NCBI GenBank assembly: GCA_963726765.1
Contig: CAVSDH010000012.1
Coordinates: 1-64,000 of the forward strand
DNA from: CAIWHR01 sp963726765
Lineage (GTDB): Bacteria; Pseudomonadota; Gammaproteobacteria; Burkholderiales; Casimicrobiaceae
Direction: 5' to 3'
DNA: 64,000 bases
Shown here: piece by piece, positions 42,951 to 51,928 of the stretch
How positions within the stretch are numbered: the stretch's first letter is position 1
Layout: each line of letters opens with the position of its first letter
Position numbers and translations under genes: made by a program
The notes under the pieces: generated by a model
Told to the model about the DNA's origin: nothing
Seen by the model: the letters and a program-made list of their open reading frames with translations, nothing else
The model's database searches: none

Positions 42951-43483
42951 GAGCGGGTGCCACTCTCCGTGCTGTTGCCGAAACCGTGCCTGACGGCTTT
43001 GGCGCCGTCGCCGTCCTCGCCGCCGAATTCCGCCTTTCCGCGCATCGTGGAACCGGCCGCCGCCGCCAGTGAACGGGCCTTCAGATCACCGATCACGATC
43101 GCCGTCTGCAGCAGGTCGATGCGCGAGGCGCCCACCACGTTGCCTTCGAGCTCGCCCGCGATCGTCACCTTGTCGGCGCGAACGCTGCCTGTGAGCTTGG
43201 CGCCGGCTTCGATCGCAACGTCGCCCTGAACGTTGACGTCACCCTTGAACTTTCCTGCGATGCGCACGCTGCCGCCGCCTTCGATCTTGCCTTCAATGGT
43301 GATGTCTGCCGCGATGATCGATTCCTTGCCGGGCGAGCTCGCCCTGGCGCCAGCCATCGGAGCGGCGGCGAGGCTCGCGGACATTTCGGGTTTGGGCGGA
43401 GTCTCGACCCGGGCCAGCTCCCTCGTGTCGGGCGCGGGCGTGGGGATGGGCTTGGCGACCGTATTGTCTTTCCATAAGGACAT
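42947..43483 (-). CDS. Bactofilin-family cytoskeletal protein
   Basis: 178 residues from ATG 43483, with AAGGATC upstream. The bactofilin core (about 55-150) has the right-handed beta-helix repeats of this family: 'SIIAADITIEGKIEGGGSVRIAGKFKGDVNVQGDVAIEAGAKLTGSVRADKVTIAGELEGNVVGASRIDL'. Disordered N- and C-terminal tails flank it, as usual. Bactofilins assemble into filaments without nucleotides and position cell-wall or envelope proteins. The zinc-ribbon gene follows in the same operon. Confidence 0.93.
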   Translation of the reverse strand: MSLWKDNTVAKPIPTPAPDTRELARVETPPKPEMSASLAAAPMAGARASSPGKESIIAADITIEGKIEGGGSVRIAGKFKGDVNVQGDVAIEAGAKLTGSVRADKVTIAGELEGNVVGASRIDLLQTAIVIGDLKARSLAAAAGSTMRGKAEFGGEDGDGAKAVRHGFGNSTESGTRS

Positions 43484-43652
43484 GGCGTGATCCTTCGAAC
43501 GTGAAAACGTCAAGGCTAGCGCTAAATGCGGGATGGAGGCAACTGGCATGAGTGGCCACCGGCTTCACGGGCCGGTCTCGCATCGCCGGCCATTCCGCGC
43601 CTGCGCGTCGCAGGCTCGGTTCACCTGCCGCCGCGAACGGCGGCCGAGCCCG

Positions 43653-44639
43653 TCAAAGCGCCGCGACGCGCCCCTCGCGGACGAGCGGAAGGTAAAGCGC
43701 GATGTCGGCGTCGACGCGCTCGCGCAGTCCCTGCGGCGTCGACGGTGTCATCTCGAAGCCGGCACCTTCGATGCGTGCGCGGACCTCGTCCGACGTGAGC
43801 GCCGCGACGATGTCGACATGCAGTTGCTCGATGACCGGAGCGGGCGTTCCCGCGACGGCGACCATGGCCGCCCACGGCCGCATCTCGACGTTCGGACCGC
43901 CGGCCTCGGAAAGTGTCGGCATCGTCGGATAGTCGGCGAGTCGCTTTCGCGCAGCTACCGCGAGCGGGCGCAGCTTTCCGCTGGCAACGAGCCCCGACAC
44001 CGTGTTCATCCCGAACGTCGTGAAGTCGACGTCGCCCGCCGCAACGGCGGTGAACAGCGCGCCGGCATCCTTGAACGGCACGTGCAGCATCCGCACGCCG
44101 GCCGCGCGCGCCATGCTCTCGATGGCGACATGTGTTGCATGGCCGTTGCCGAGCGAGGCATAGCTCACGCTGTCCGGCGCACGCCGCGCCGCATCGAGCA
44201 ATTCGCGCATCGAGTGAAAACGGTTCTGGCCGCCGACCAGGATCACGAACGTCGCGCGAAACAGCATCGACAGCGGAACGATGTCGCGCACCGGATCGTA
44301 GGGCAGCGCCTGGTTCAGCAGCGGGTTGACGGCGAGCGTCGCCGTGTCGGCGACGAACAGCGTATGGCCGTCCGGCGTCACGCGGCGAACCTCGGCGAAG
44401 GCGACGATACCCGATGCGCCGGGCTTGTTGTCGACGACGACCGGCTGGCCCCAGTCACGCGTCAGGCGCTCGGCGAGGCTGCGCGCAACCACGTCCGGTC
44501 CCACTCCAACGCTGTAGGGCACGACGATGCGCACGGGCCGTTCGGGAAATGACTGCCGCGCCCATGACCGCGTGACCGGCAGGGCGCCGAGCGCGGCCAG
44601 CAAGATCGTTCGTCGCCGGAAATTTGTCGTTGACGTCAT
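43653..44639 (-). CDS. Bug/TctC-family periplasmic binding protein
   Basis: 328 residues. The N-terminus TNFRRRTILLAALGALPVTRSWA has a signal peptide with an RRxxL stretch. The family landmarks are 'FPERPVRIVVPYSVG', 'QPVVVDNKPGASGIVAF' and 'PVAGTPAPVIEQLH'-like segments. Bug proteins bind small carboxylates such as nicotinate, terephthalate or glutamate and are often orphan, lacking TctAB membrane genes, as here. It is transcribed away from the second Bug gene at 44872, and the 232 bases between them hold both promoters. Confidence 0.93.
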   Translation of the reverse strand: MTSTTNFRRRTILLAALGALPVTRSWARQSFPERPVRIVVPYSVGVGPDVVARSLAERLTRDWGQPVVVDNKPGASGIVAFAEVRRVTPDGHTLFVADTATLAVNPLLNQALPYDPVRDIVPLSMLFRATFVILVGGQNRFHSMRELLDAARRAPDSVSYASLGNGHATHVAIESMARAAGVRMLHVPFKDAGALFTAVAAGDVDFTTFGMNTVSGLVASGKLRPLAVAARKRLADYPTMPTLSEAGGPNVEMRPWAAMVAVAGTPAPVIEQLHVDIVAALTSDEVRARIEGAGFEMTPSTPQGLRERVDADIALYLPLVREGRVAAL

Positions 44640-44871
44640 GTGAGGGAGGCGCAGCCGGGATCCGACCGCCGCGCAGCAACGTGGACAACGATGTTAGAGG
44701 CCAATCGCCGATCGCCATTGACGAGGATCAATGCGATCACGTATCGCGGCTCCGCCTCCGTTCCGCGCGCCGTTCGCCGAGGATGCCCTTCGACCTCGCC
44801 GGGAGTAGACTCGGGCCTCGGATTGACGTCTCACTCGGCGCGTTTTCCATCGGACCCTTCGGAGCAATTCC

Positions 44872-45849
44872 ATGATATCCCGCCGTTCTGCGCTGGCGAT
44901 GGCCGCTGCCGTCGTCGTCACCTCGGTGCTGCTCGTTCCCGGCACCGCACTCGCCGATTGGCCCGACCGTGCAATCAGGTGGGTGGTGCCTTTCGGACCG
45001 GGCGGCGCCAACGATCTCATCGCACGCGCGGCGGCCGAGGCCGTCTCCAAGCGACTCGGACAGCCCGTCGTCATCGAGAACAAGCCGGGCGCCGGTGCGA
45101 TCATCGGCGCGGACTATGTCGCCAAGGCGAAGCCTGACGGCTACACGTGGCTCATCGGCGCCGCGGGCGTCGTGACGAACAGCATGATCCGCACGGACAT
45201 GCCGTACGCCGACAGCGACCTCGTGCCGGTGGGCATGATCGCGGTCGCGCCCTCGGTGATCGCCGTGCACCCGAGCATTCCGGTCAGCAATCTCAAGGAA
45301 CTCATCGCATGGTCGAAGACGCAGCCCGGCGGCGTCAACTGGGCAACGGCGGGCGGCGGAAGCACACCCCACTTCGTTGCGGAGATGCTCCGCGAAGCCG
45401 GCGTGAACATCACGATCATTCCCTACAAGAGCGGCGCCGAAGGCGTGACCGCCGTCATTGCCAACAGCGTGCCGGCGACATCGGAGGCGAGCATCATCGT
45501 GCTGCCGCAAGTCAAGGGCGGCAAGCTGAAGGCCATCGCCACGACCTACGCCAAGCGCATCTCCTCATACGACACGCTGCCCACCGCAAAGGAGCAGGGC
45601 TTTCCCGGCATCAGCATCGGCCATTGGGCGGGGCTCTTTGCGCCCAAGGGCACGCCGCCGGCGATCGTCGAGCGCATGAGCAGGGAACTGGAAGCCGCTG
45701 TGCGGTCCGCCGAGTTCCGCGACAAGATGATCCCCTCCGGCATCGAGCCGGAACCGGGCACCACCGCGAATTTCGTCGCGTTCATCGCGGCGGAACGCGA
45801 GCGCCTCGGCAAGCTCGCGAAGCAGGCGAACATGCAGGCAGACAAGTAA
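44872..45849 (+). CDS. Bug/TctC-family periplasmic binding protein
   Basis: 325 residues with the signal peptide ISRRSALAMAAAVVVTSVLLVPGTALA. Family motifs are 'WPDRAIRWVVPFGPGGANDLIARA', 'QPVVIENKPGAGAIIGADYVAKA' and 'GLFAPKGTPPAIVERMS'. It carries the GPGG ligand-loop found in many Bug proteins, whereas the neighbouring gene has SVGVG there, so the two probably bind different ligands. No TctAB permease is in the window. Its stop is 30 bases from the convergent hemerythrin gene. Confidence 0.93.
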   Translation: MISRRSALAMAAAVVVTSVLLVPGTALADWPDRAIRWVVPFGPGGANDLIARAAAEAVSKRLGQPVVIENKPGAGAIIGADYVAKAKPDGYTWLIGAAGVVTNSMIRTDMPYADSDLVPVGMIAVAPSVIAVHPSIPVSNLKELIAWSKTQPGGVNWATAGGGSTPHFVAEMLREAGVNITIIPYKSGAEGVTAVIANSVPATSEASIIVLPQVKGGKLKAIATTYAKRISSYDTLPTAKEQGFPGISIGHWAGLFAPKGTPPAIVERMSRELEAAVRSAEFRDKMIPSGIEPEPGTTANFVAFIAAERERLGKLAKQANMQADK

Positions 45850-45879
45850 CGCGAGTCTCGTGGCGCACGCTGCGACAAT

Positions 45880-46467
45880 TCAGCGGGGCGCCCCCGGCTC
45901 CGGCCCCACGCCCCAGGGAGGCGGCGCAATGGTGACGATGTGCCGGAAGAGCTCGCGAAACGCCCTGCTCGCCGGCACGCCGACGACGGGATCGTCGTTG
46001 GAGGCGAACGCCGCATCGATCGCTGCCCAGTCCTCGGCCGTCAGCGCCTGCGCCGCCAGCGGCAGGACTTCTTCCTCTTCCTTGCGCATGTGCTTCCAGT
46101 GGAAGTGCGAGTAGCGCTCGACGCCCTCGGCGAAAGCCGGAAGCGTCGCGGAGTCGGCGCGGTATCGCGCCCATGCCGCCTTGAGGTCGGAGAAACGCTC
46201 GCGCCCGACCCGATGTTCGCGCTCGAGCCCGTCGAGCAGCGTCGCCGCTTCCGGCCGACGGACACGCAGCCGCGCGAATAGATATTCGTCCTCCTTCGGG
46301 TGGTGCAGCTTTTCCGGGAAGGTCTCGATGTAGTGGAACATCGCGCCGAACAGCGTGTGGTCGGGCGCCATCTTCCCCGCGACGACCTCCGCGAGCAGAT
46401 GCCGCAGCCCCTCGATGACCGCGGTGATCGCGCGGTGCTCGTCCTGGATGATCGTGATCGCCTTCAT
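45880..46467 (-). CDS. Hemerythrin-like domain protein
   Basis: 195 residues from ATG 46467; the open frame extends far upstream but without homology. The helical HHE-type motifs are IIQDEHRAITAVI, FHYIETFPEKLHHPKEDEYLF, LEREHRVGR and HFHWKHMRKEEEEVLPLA. The spacing of His and Glu is that expected of a di-iron site. A role in oxygen or NO sensing or iron storage is common. It is the last gene after livF on the same strand, 17 bases on, and may be co-transcribed with it. Confidence 0.88.
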   Translation of the reverse strand: MKAITIIQDEHRAITAVIEGLRHLLAEVVAGKMAPDHTLFGAMFHYIETFPEKLHHPKEDEYLFARLRVRRPEAATLLDGLEREHRVGRERFSDLKAAWARYRADSATLPAFAEGVERYSHFHWKHMRKEEEEVLPLAAQALTAEDWAAIDAAFASNDDPVVGVPASRAFRELFRHIVTIAPPPWGVGPEPGAPR

Positions 46468-46484
46468 GGTTGCCCGCCCTCCCG

Positions 46485-47186
46485 TCACGAGACCGCGACC
46501 AGACGATGCAGCGTCTCCGGATTCGCGAGCAGCGACTCGCTCGTCGAACGGTGCACGACACGGCCCCGCTCCAGCACGACGGCCTGCCGCGTCAGCGACA
46601 GCGCGAGCTTCGCATGCTGCTCGACGACGATCACGGCCATGCCGCCGTCGGCCACGAGGTCGCGGATCACGCCCAGCAGCTCCTGCACGATGATCGGCGC
46701 GAGACCCTCCATCGGCTCGTCGAGAAGCAGCAGGCTCGGATTGACCATGAGCGCCCGCGCGATCGCGAGCATCTGCTGCTCGCCACCGGACAGCTGATTG
46801 CCGAAATTCGCCCGCCGCTCCTCGAGCCTGGGGAAGACCTCGTAGATGCGGGGGACCGTCCAGCGACCGGGCCGCGCCACCACCGTCAGATGTTCCTCGA
46901 CGGTGAGCGACGGAAACATGTAGCGTTCCTGCGGCACCCAGCCCAGACCCGACTGGCTGCGTCGATGCGTCGGAAGCGCCGTGAGGTCCGTCCCGCGCCA
47001 TCGCAGCGCCCCCTTGCGCAAACGCGTCAGTCCCATCAGCGTCACCAGCAGCGTCGTCTTGCCCATGCCGTTGCGTCCGAGGAGCGCAAGGCTGTCGCCC
47101 TCTTCGAGCGCGAGCGAGACGTCCTCCAGCACGACTCCGTCGCCGTAACCGGCGGTCACGCCGTCGAGCGCGAGCAGCTCACTCAT
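46485..47186 (-). CDS. livF: Branched-chain-type ABC importer ATPase LivF
   Basis: 233 residues from ATG 47186, overlapping the livG stop by 8 bases. Walker A is GRNGMGKTT, the signature LSGGEQQMLAIARALM, Walker B LLLLDEPMEGLAP, and the switch histidine VVEQHAKLAL. The length and the EGLAP motif identify the LivF type. With LivG it drives import through LivH and LivM. Confidence 0.93.
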   Translation of the reverse strand: MSELLALDGVTAGYGDGVVLEDVSLALEEGDSLALLGRNGMGKTTLLVTLMGLTRLRKGALRWRGTDLTALPTHRRSQSGLGWVPQERYMFPSLTVEEHLTVVARPGRWTVPRIYEVFPRLEERRANFGNQLSGGEQQMLAIARALMVNPSLLLLDEPMEGLAPIIVQELLGVIRDLVADGGMAVIVVEQHAKLALSLTRQAVVLERGRVVHRSTSESLLANPETLHRLVAVS

Positions 47187-47931
47187 GCTGCGCCTCGCCG
47201 AGGTAGACCTCGCGCACGCGAGGGTCCGCCGCAATCTCGTCGGGCGCGCCTTCCGTCAGGACCTTGCCGCCGACCAGTACGGTAATGCGCTCGGCGAAGC
47301 GGAATACGAGCTCCATGTCGTGCTCGATGAAGACGACGGTCACGTCGCGGGGCAGCGCGGCGATGACGGAAAACAGCTCCGCGCTTTCGCCCGCCGGAAT
47401 CCCGGCCGCGGGCTCGTCGAGCAGCAGGATGCGCGGCCTGGTCGCGAGGGCGAGCGCGATCTCCACCAGCCGCTGCTTGCCGTAGGGAAGATTGCGCGTC
47501 AGCGTGTTCAACTCCGGCGCGAGGCGCAGCATTTCCAGCAACGCGAGGGCTTCGTCCGCCTCGGCGCGCTCTTTCGCCACCGTGCGGTGCCAGATGCCCG
47601 CGCGGCCCTTCCGCTCGCACACCGCCAACGTGACCGACTCGAGGACCGTAAGCCCCGCGAACAGCGTGTTGATCTGGAACGTGCGCGTCATGCCGAGCTT
47701 CACGCGCTGGTGCTGGGGGAGCGTCGTGATGCGGTCGTCACCGAGAAACACGTCCCCCGACGTCGGCGCCAGCACGCCGGTCAGCAGGTTGATCAGCGTC
47801 GTCTTGCCCGCGCCGTTGGGGCCGATCAGCGCGTGCCGGACGCCTTGCGGGAACGCGAGCGAAACGTCGCCGTTTGCCGCGAACGCGCCGAAACGTTTCG
47901 TCAGGCCGGACGTGCGCAGCGCAGGGGTCAT
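47179..47931 (-). CDS. livG: Branched-chain-type ABC importer ATPase LivG
   Basis: 250 residues from ATG 47931, preceded by GAGG; the ATG overlaps the livM stop as ATGA. Walker A is GPNGAGKTT, followed by the LivG-typical GMTRTFQINTLFAGLTVLESV. The signature region is LPYGKQRLVEIALAL and Walker B ILLLDEPAAGIPAGES. The LPYGKQR form, in place of LSGGQ, is normal for LivG. Switch histidine: FIEHDMELVF. Confidence 0.93.
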   Translation of the reverse strand: MTPALRTSGLTKRFGAFAANGDVSLAFPQGVRHALIGPNGAGKTTLINLLTGVLAPTSGDVFLGDDRITTLPQHQRVKLGMTRTFQINTLFAGLTVLESVTLAVCERKGRAGIWHRTVAKERAEADEALALLEMLRLAPELNTLTRNLPYGKQRLVEIALALATRPRILLLDEPAAGIPAGESAELFSVIAALPRDVTVVFIEHDMELVFRFAERITVLVGGKVLTEGAPDEIAADPRVREVYLGEAQHE

Positions 47932-48932
47932 TTCCTCTTCCCGCCCAGGCGAACGCGCCATTCCTCGATGGCGCCGAGGATGCCGCCGCGCGCATAGAGA
48001 ACGACGACGACCAGCAGCAGGCCGAGCCAGAACTGCCAGTAGACCGGATTCAGGTCGGAAAGGAAATGGTGCGCGATCATGAACACCGTCGCGCCGACGA
48101 GCCCGCCGTAGAGACGCCCGGCGCCGCCCAGCACGAGCATGATCATGAGATCGGCCGAGCGCGGAAAGCCGAACACGTCGAGTCCCACGAACTGCGTTGT
48201 CTGCGCGAGCAGTCCGCCCGCGACCCCGGCCATCGCGGCGCTGATCGTGTAGACGGCGATCAACCGGCGAGTGACCGGCGCGCCGATCGCGGGCATGCGG
48301 CGCACGTTTTCGCGAACGCCGCGCAGCGACAGCCCGAACGGCGAATTGACCACGCGGCGCGCTGCGACGAACAGGACGAACAGCACGCCGAGGCTGTACA
48401 GATACGCGGTGCTGCCGGTCATTTCGAAAGCGAAGAGCCCGAACACCTTGTTCATCGCCACGCCGGAGAGGCCATCCGCGCCCCCCGTGACGGACGGCAA
48501 CTGGTTCGCCGCCTCGAACAGCATCAATCCGATGCCGAGCGTCACCATCAGCCGCGCGAGGTCGGCGCCCCGCACGACAAGAAAGCTCGTCGCGAATCCG
48601 GCAAGCGCGCCGGCCGCGCCGGCCACGACGAGCCCGCTGAACGGTTCGCCCCAGCCGTGAACGGCGAGAATTCCTGCGGCATAGGCCCCCATGCCGAAGA
48701 ACGCCGCGTGCCCGAGCGAGACGATGCCGGCATAGCCCAGAATGAGATCGAGCGAAACGGCGAACAATCCGGTGATGAGAATCTGGCTGCCCAGCACGCG
48801 GTGGTTCGGGAACAGGAAGAACGCCGCGACCGCCACCGTCCAGAACGCGACCTCGGTCGCGCGCCAGCGATCGGTGGGAAGGCGAGGCGCCACCGGCGGT
48901 GCGGAAACGACGGCTTCGCCCCCCGCAATCAT
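47928..48932 (-). CDS. livM: Branched-chain-type ABC importer permease LivM
   Basis: 334 residues with about ten membrane segments. The LivM landmarks are DLILGYAGIVSLGHAAFFGMGAYA and SPFGLSLRGVRENVRRMPAIG, the latter forming part of the ATPase contact. It has a ~25-residue soluble N-terminus. It overlaps livH by 4 bases (ATGA at 48929-48932) and livG by 4 bases, so the permease and ATPase genes are tightly coupled. Confidence 0.92.
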   Translation of the reverse strand: MIAGGEAVVSAPPVAPRLPTDRWRATEVAFWTVAVAAFFLFPNHRVLGSQILITGLFAVSLDLILGYAGIVSLGHAAFFGMGAYAAGILAVHGWGEPFSGLVVAGAAGALAGFATSFLVVRGADLARLMVTLGIGLMLFEAANQLPSVTGGADGLSGVAMNKVFGLFAFEMTGSTAYLYSLGVLFVLFVAARRVVNSPFGLSLRGVRENVRRMPAIGAPVTRRLIAVYTISAAMAGVAGGLLAQTTQFVGLDVFGFPRSADLMIMLVLGGAGRLYGGLVGATVFMIAHHFLSDLNPVYWQFWLGLLLVVVVLYARGGILGAIEEWRVRLGGKRK

Positions 48933-49795
48933 GCGCGACGTCCGTAGAGTCCCGCGGGGAACAGGATCATCAGCGCGACCATCAGGAAATAGATGATGAA
49001 CGAACCGACCTGCGGGACGTAATACTTGCCGGCGACGTCGCAGATGCCGAGGATCATCGCGGCGACGAGCCCGCCCTGGATCGTCCCCGCGCCGCCGATC
49101 GCGACGACGAGCAGAAAATAGACCATGTACTTCAGGGGGAACGTCGGATCGAGTCCCAGGACGTCGATGCCCAGCCCGCCTCCCAGCCCCGCGAGTCCCG
49201 ACCCGAGCGCGAACGTGACGCCGAAGACGCGGTTGACGTTGATGCCGAGGCCCGCCGACGCGACGGCGTTATCGACGGACGCCCGCACCTGCGCGCCGAA
49301 GCGCGTACCTACGAGCAGAAGGTGCAGCGCCACCGTGAGCGCCGCGACCACCGCGATGAGGAAGATCCGATACGTGCCGAGGTCGAGCCCGAGAACGCTT
49401 ACCTGCCCGCGCAGGTAGTCGGGCAGGCGCACCGGCTGCTGCGACGGTCCGAACACGAACGTCGTCGCGGCGACCGCCATGAACACGATCCCGATCGAGA
49501 ACATCACCTGGTCGAGGTGCGTCGCCTTGTAGAGTCGCTGGTAGAGCGTGCGCTCCAGCACGATGCCGGCGATCGCCGAGACGACGAAGGCGACCGGCAG
49601 CGTGGCGAGAAACGGCACGCCCGCGCGCGTCATCAGCAGCACGCAGGCGTAGCCGCCCAGCATCGCGAAGGCGCCATGCGCGAGGTTGACGAAGTTCATC
49701 AGGCCCATCGTGACCGACAGGCCGATGCTGATGATGAACAGCAGGCAACCGTAGGCGATGCCGTCGAACAGCACCCCGACCAGGTGGCCGAGCAT
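48929..49795 (-). CDS. livH: Branched-chain-type ABC importer permease LivH
   Basis: 288 residues from ATG 49795, with GAGGGA just upstream. The LivH opening MLGHLVGVLFDGIAYG and the SIGLSVTMGLMNFVNLAHGAF segment are typical. The cytoplasmic loop GTRFGAQVRASVDNAVASAGLGINVNRVFGV is the ATPase contact. It forms the channel with LivM. The 108-base gap upstream, after the binding protein, contains a GC-rich stem-loop repeat. Confidence 0.92.
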   Translation of the reverse strand: MLGHLVGVLFDGIAYGCLLFIISIGLSVTMGLMNFVNLAHGAFAMLGGYACVLLMTRAGVPFLATLPVAFVVSAIAGIVLERTLYQRLYKATHLDQVMFSIGIVFMAVAATTFVFGPSQQPVRLPDYLRGQVSVLGLDLGTYRIFLIAVVAALTVALHLLLVGTRFGAQVRASVDNAVASAGLGINVNRVFGVTFALGSGLAGLGGGLGIDVLGLDPTFPLKYMVYFLLVVAIGGAGTIQGGLVAAMILGICDVAGKYYVPQVGSFIIYFLMVALMILFPAGLYGRRA

Positions 49796-49834
49796 ATTTT
49801 CCCTCCTCGTCGCCATCGAAGCGCGGCGACCGAC

Positions 49835-49903
49835 GGGCCGCCCCTGGGTCGCCGCCGTGCCCCCTTGGGGGAGGCGCGCGAACGCGCGCTTCGGGGGGTC
49901 TTA
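49835..49903. repeat. REP-like intercistronic stem-loop, copy A
   Basis: Between the livK stop (49904) and livH start (49795). The element reads GGGCCGCCCC...CCCCCTTGGGGG, then GGCGCGCG-AAC-GCGCGC, then TTCGGGGGG, so the livK transcript would fold into two adjacent stem-loops directly after its stop codon. It shares the same layout with the two elements near 57.5 kb. It may set the excess of binding protein over permease. Confidence 0.75.
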
Positions 49904-51088
49904 TCAGCCCGGGTCCTTCACGTTCTCGATCTTGTCGAACTCGACGTTCCACGGCTGGCCGTTGACCATCTTCACTTCGCGCAGGTAGACGGTCTGCACC
50001 GTCTGGCGCGTCGCCGGATCGATCGACATCGGGCCCCGCGGGCTCGTCCACTTCATGCCCTTCATCGCCTCGACCAGCTGCTCGCCGGTCGCGTTGGGGC
50101 CGGCCTTCTTCAGCGCCTCGTAGATGAGGTGCATGCCGTCGTAGCCGCCCACCGAGTGGAAGTTCGGGCGCATGCCGTTGTTGGCTTTCATCATGCCGTC
50201 GACGTAGGCCTTGTTCTCCGGCGAATCGTGCGCAGCCGAGTAGTGGAACGACGTGATCACGCCGACGGCCGGCGCGCCCATGCTGACGAGGAGATCGTCG
50301 TCGGTGACGTCGCCGGTGCCGATCAGCTTGATGCCGGCCTGCTTCAGGCCGCGGTCCTCGAACTGCTTCATCACCGCGAGGCCCTCGCCTGACGGGACGA
50401 ACACGAACAGCGCATCGGGCTTGGCGTCCTTGGCGCGCTGCAGGAACGGCGCGTAATCCGGGTTGCGCAGCGGCGTGCGGATGGCTTCGACGATCTCTCC
50501 GCCGCCCGCCTTGAACACGGTCTGGAACGTCTTCTCCGCGTCGAGTCCGGGGCCGTAGTCGGTGACCATCGTCACGACGCGCTTGATCTTGTTCTTCAGC
50601 GCCCATTCGGCGATCGGGCCGGTCACCTGGGGCAGCGTGAAGCCGGTGCGCACGATGAACGGCGACTTGGTCGGGATCATCCCGGTGGCCGCGGCCATGA
50701 CCACCATCGGCACCTTCGCCTCGGTTGCGACCGGCGCAGCCGCGAGCGCGAGCGGCGTCAGGCCGAATCCGGCGAGAACGCTCACCTTGTCCTGCACGAC
50801 CATTTCCTGCGCGATGCGCTTGGTCGTCTCGGGCGCGAGGCCCGTGTCGTCCTTGACGATCAGCTCGATCTTGCGGCCCGCGACCGTGTCGCCGTTTTTC
50901 GCCATGTAGAGCCGCGCCGCGGCCTCGATCTGCTTGCCGGTAGACGCAAACGGGCCGGTCATCGGCAGGATCAGGCCGATCTTGAACGGATCGGCGGCGA
51001 GTGCGACGGCTGGAAGCATGCAGGCGGCGGTGACGAGTGCTGCGGTTTGCAAGAGACGACGGCGTGACGAGCGGGTGGTGCGGTTCAT
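49904..51088 (-). CDS. livK: Branched-chain-type ABC importer binding protein (Leu/Ile/Val or aromatic)
   Basis: 394 residues from ATG 51088, with a strong AAGGAGG upstream. Signal peptide: MNRTTRSSRRRLLQTAALV, containing an RRLLQ stretch, ending near VALAA. The mature protein is a periplasmic binding protein of the LivJ/LivK type: FKIGLILPMTGPFASTGKQIE, ELIVKDDTGLAPETTKRIAQE. Proteins of this type beside aromatic catabolism genes often bind aromatic acids, and the position just downstream of the lig genes points the same way. The binding site cannot be predicted from sequence alone. Confidence 0.88.
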   Translation of the reverse strand: MNRTTRSSRRRLLQTAALVTAACMLPAVALAADPFKIGLILPMTGPFASTGKQIEAAARLYMAKNGDTVAGRKIELIVKDDTGLAPETTKRIAQEMVVQDKVSVLAGFGLTPLALAAAPVATEAKVPMVVMAAATGMIPTKSPFIVRTGFTLPQVTGPIAEWALKNKIKRVVTMVTDYGPGLDAEKTFQTVFKAGGGEIVEAIRTPLRNPDYAPFLQRAKDAKPDALFVFVPSGEGLAVMKQFEDRGLKQAGIKLIGTGDVTDDDLLVSMGAPAVGVITSFHYSAAHDSPENKAYVDGMMKANNGMRPNFHSVGGYDGMHLIYEALKKAGPNATGEQLVEAMKGMKWTSPRGPMSIDPATRQTVQTVYLREVKMVNGQPWNVEFDKIENVKDPG

Positions 51089-51149
51089 CGATTCCTCCTT
51101 CGGGTGGGGTGATACGGTACTTCGTTGCATCGGATTGCGTCGAATTCGG

Positions 51150-51908
51150 TCACATCAACGTAGCAGGACGCCGGGCGGCGCCGGCTTCCGGCCCGGATCG
51201 CGCGGGAAGTCGAAGCCAGGCGACGAGCTCCGCGGCGATCTCCTCGGGGCGCTCCATCGGCGCCATGTGGCCGCAGTCCTCGACAATCGCAAGCCGGCTC
51301 TCCGGGATCAGCGCCGACATTTCCTCGTGCTGCGCCGGCGTGCTCCAGCCGTCGGCGCGGCCGCAAAGCACCAGCGTCGGGCATGCGATCGTCGGCAACA
51401 GCGCCGTTGCGTCCGGTCGCGCGAGCAATGCCTCGATCTGACCGCCGAACTGTTCGGGCGTCCGGCGCTCGAACATGTCGAGGATCGCGTCGACGAGCGC
51501 GGCGTCCGCGTGCCTGGCGGCGTGGACCATCGGCTTCACCCATTCCTGCGCCATCGCGCGCATCCCCTTTGCCTGCGCCAATGCCAGAAGCGCGAGGCGC
51601 CGCGCACGTTCCTCGTCGCCCGCGGCGCCCGGGGGCCGCATGCGGTAGCCCGTGTCGAGAAGAGCGAGCCGCTCCACCCGCTGGGGCACGCGCCGCACGA
51701 TCTCCAGCGCGACGCGGCCGCCCATCGAATGGCCGGCCAGCGCAAACGTGCGAGGCGCATCGACCAGGGCGCGTTGGGCCATCGCGACGAGGCTCGTCGC
51801 GTCGGCATAGTCGGGGGTTCGGCATCGTGCCATCGCTTCCAGTTGCGGCATGACCGGCGCCCAGACGGCGCGGTCGCACAGCAGGCCGGGAAGCAGCAGA
51901 AGGTCCAT
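51150..51908 (-). CDS. Alpha/beta hydrolase
   Basis: 252 residues from ATG 51908. The nucleophile elbow is GHSMGG (FALAGHSMGGRVAL), with the acid in VLCGRADGWSTP (or nearby) and the histidine in VEDCGHMAPMERPEEI. The oxyanion region is DLLLLPGLLCDRAVW, with a cap domain between. It may be an esterase, hydrolysing an aromatic ester before dioxygenase attack, or a lactonase. It lies between the Liv genes and ligJ, in the same direction. Confidence 0.85.
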   Translation of the reverse strand: MDLLLLPGLLCDRAVWAPVMPQLEAMARCRTPDYADATSLVAMAQRALVDAPRTFALAGHSMGGRVALEIVRRVPQRVERLALLDTGYRMRPPGAAGDEERARRLALLALAQAKGMRAMAQEWVKPMVHAARHADAALVDAILDMFERRTPEQFGGQIEALLARPDATALLPTIACPTLVLCGRADGWSTPAQHEEMSALIPESRLAIVEDCGHMAPMERPEEIAAELVAWLRLPARSGPEAGAARRPATLM

Positions 51909-51928
51909 GGACGCGATCTCGTGACGGG

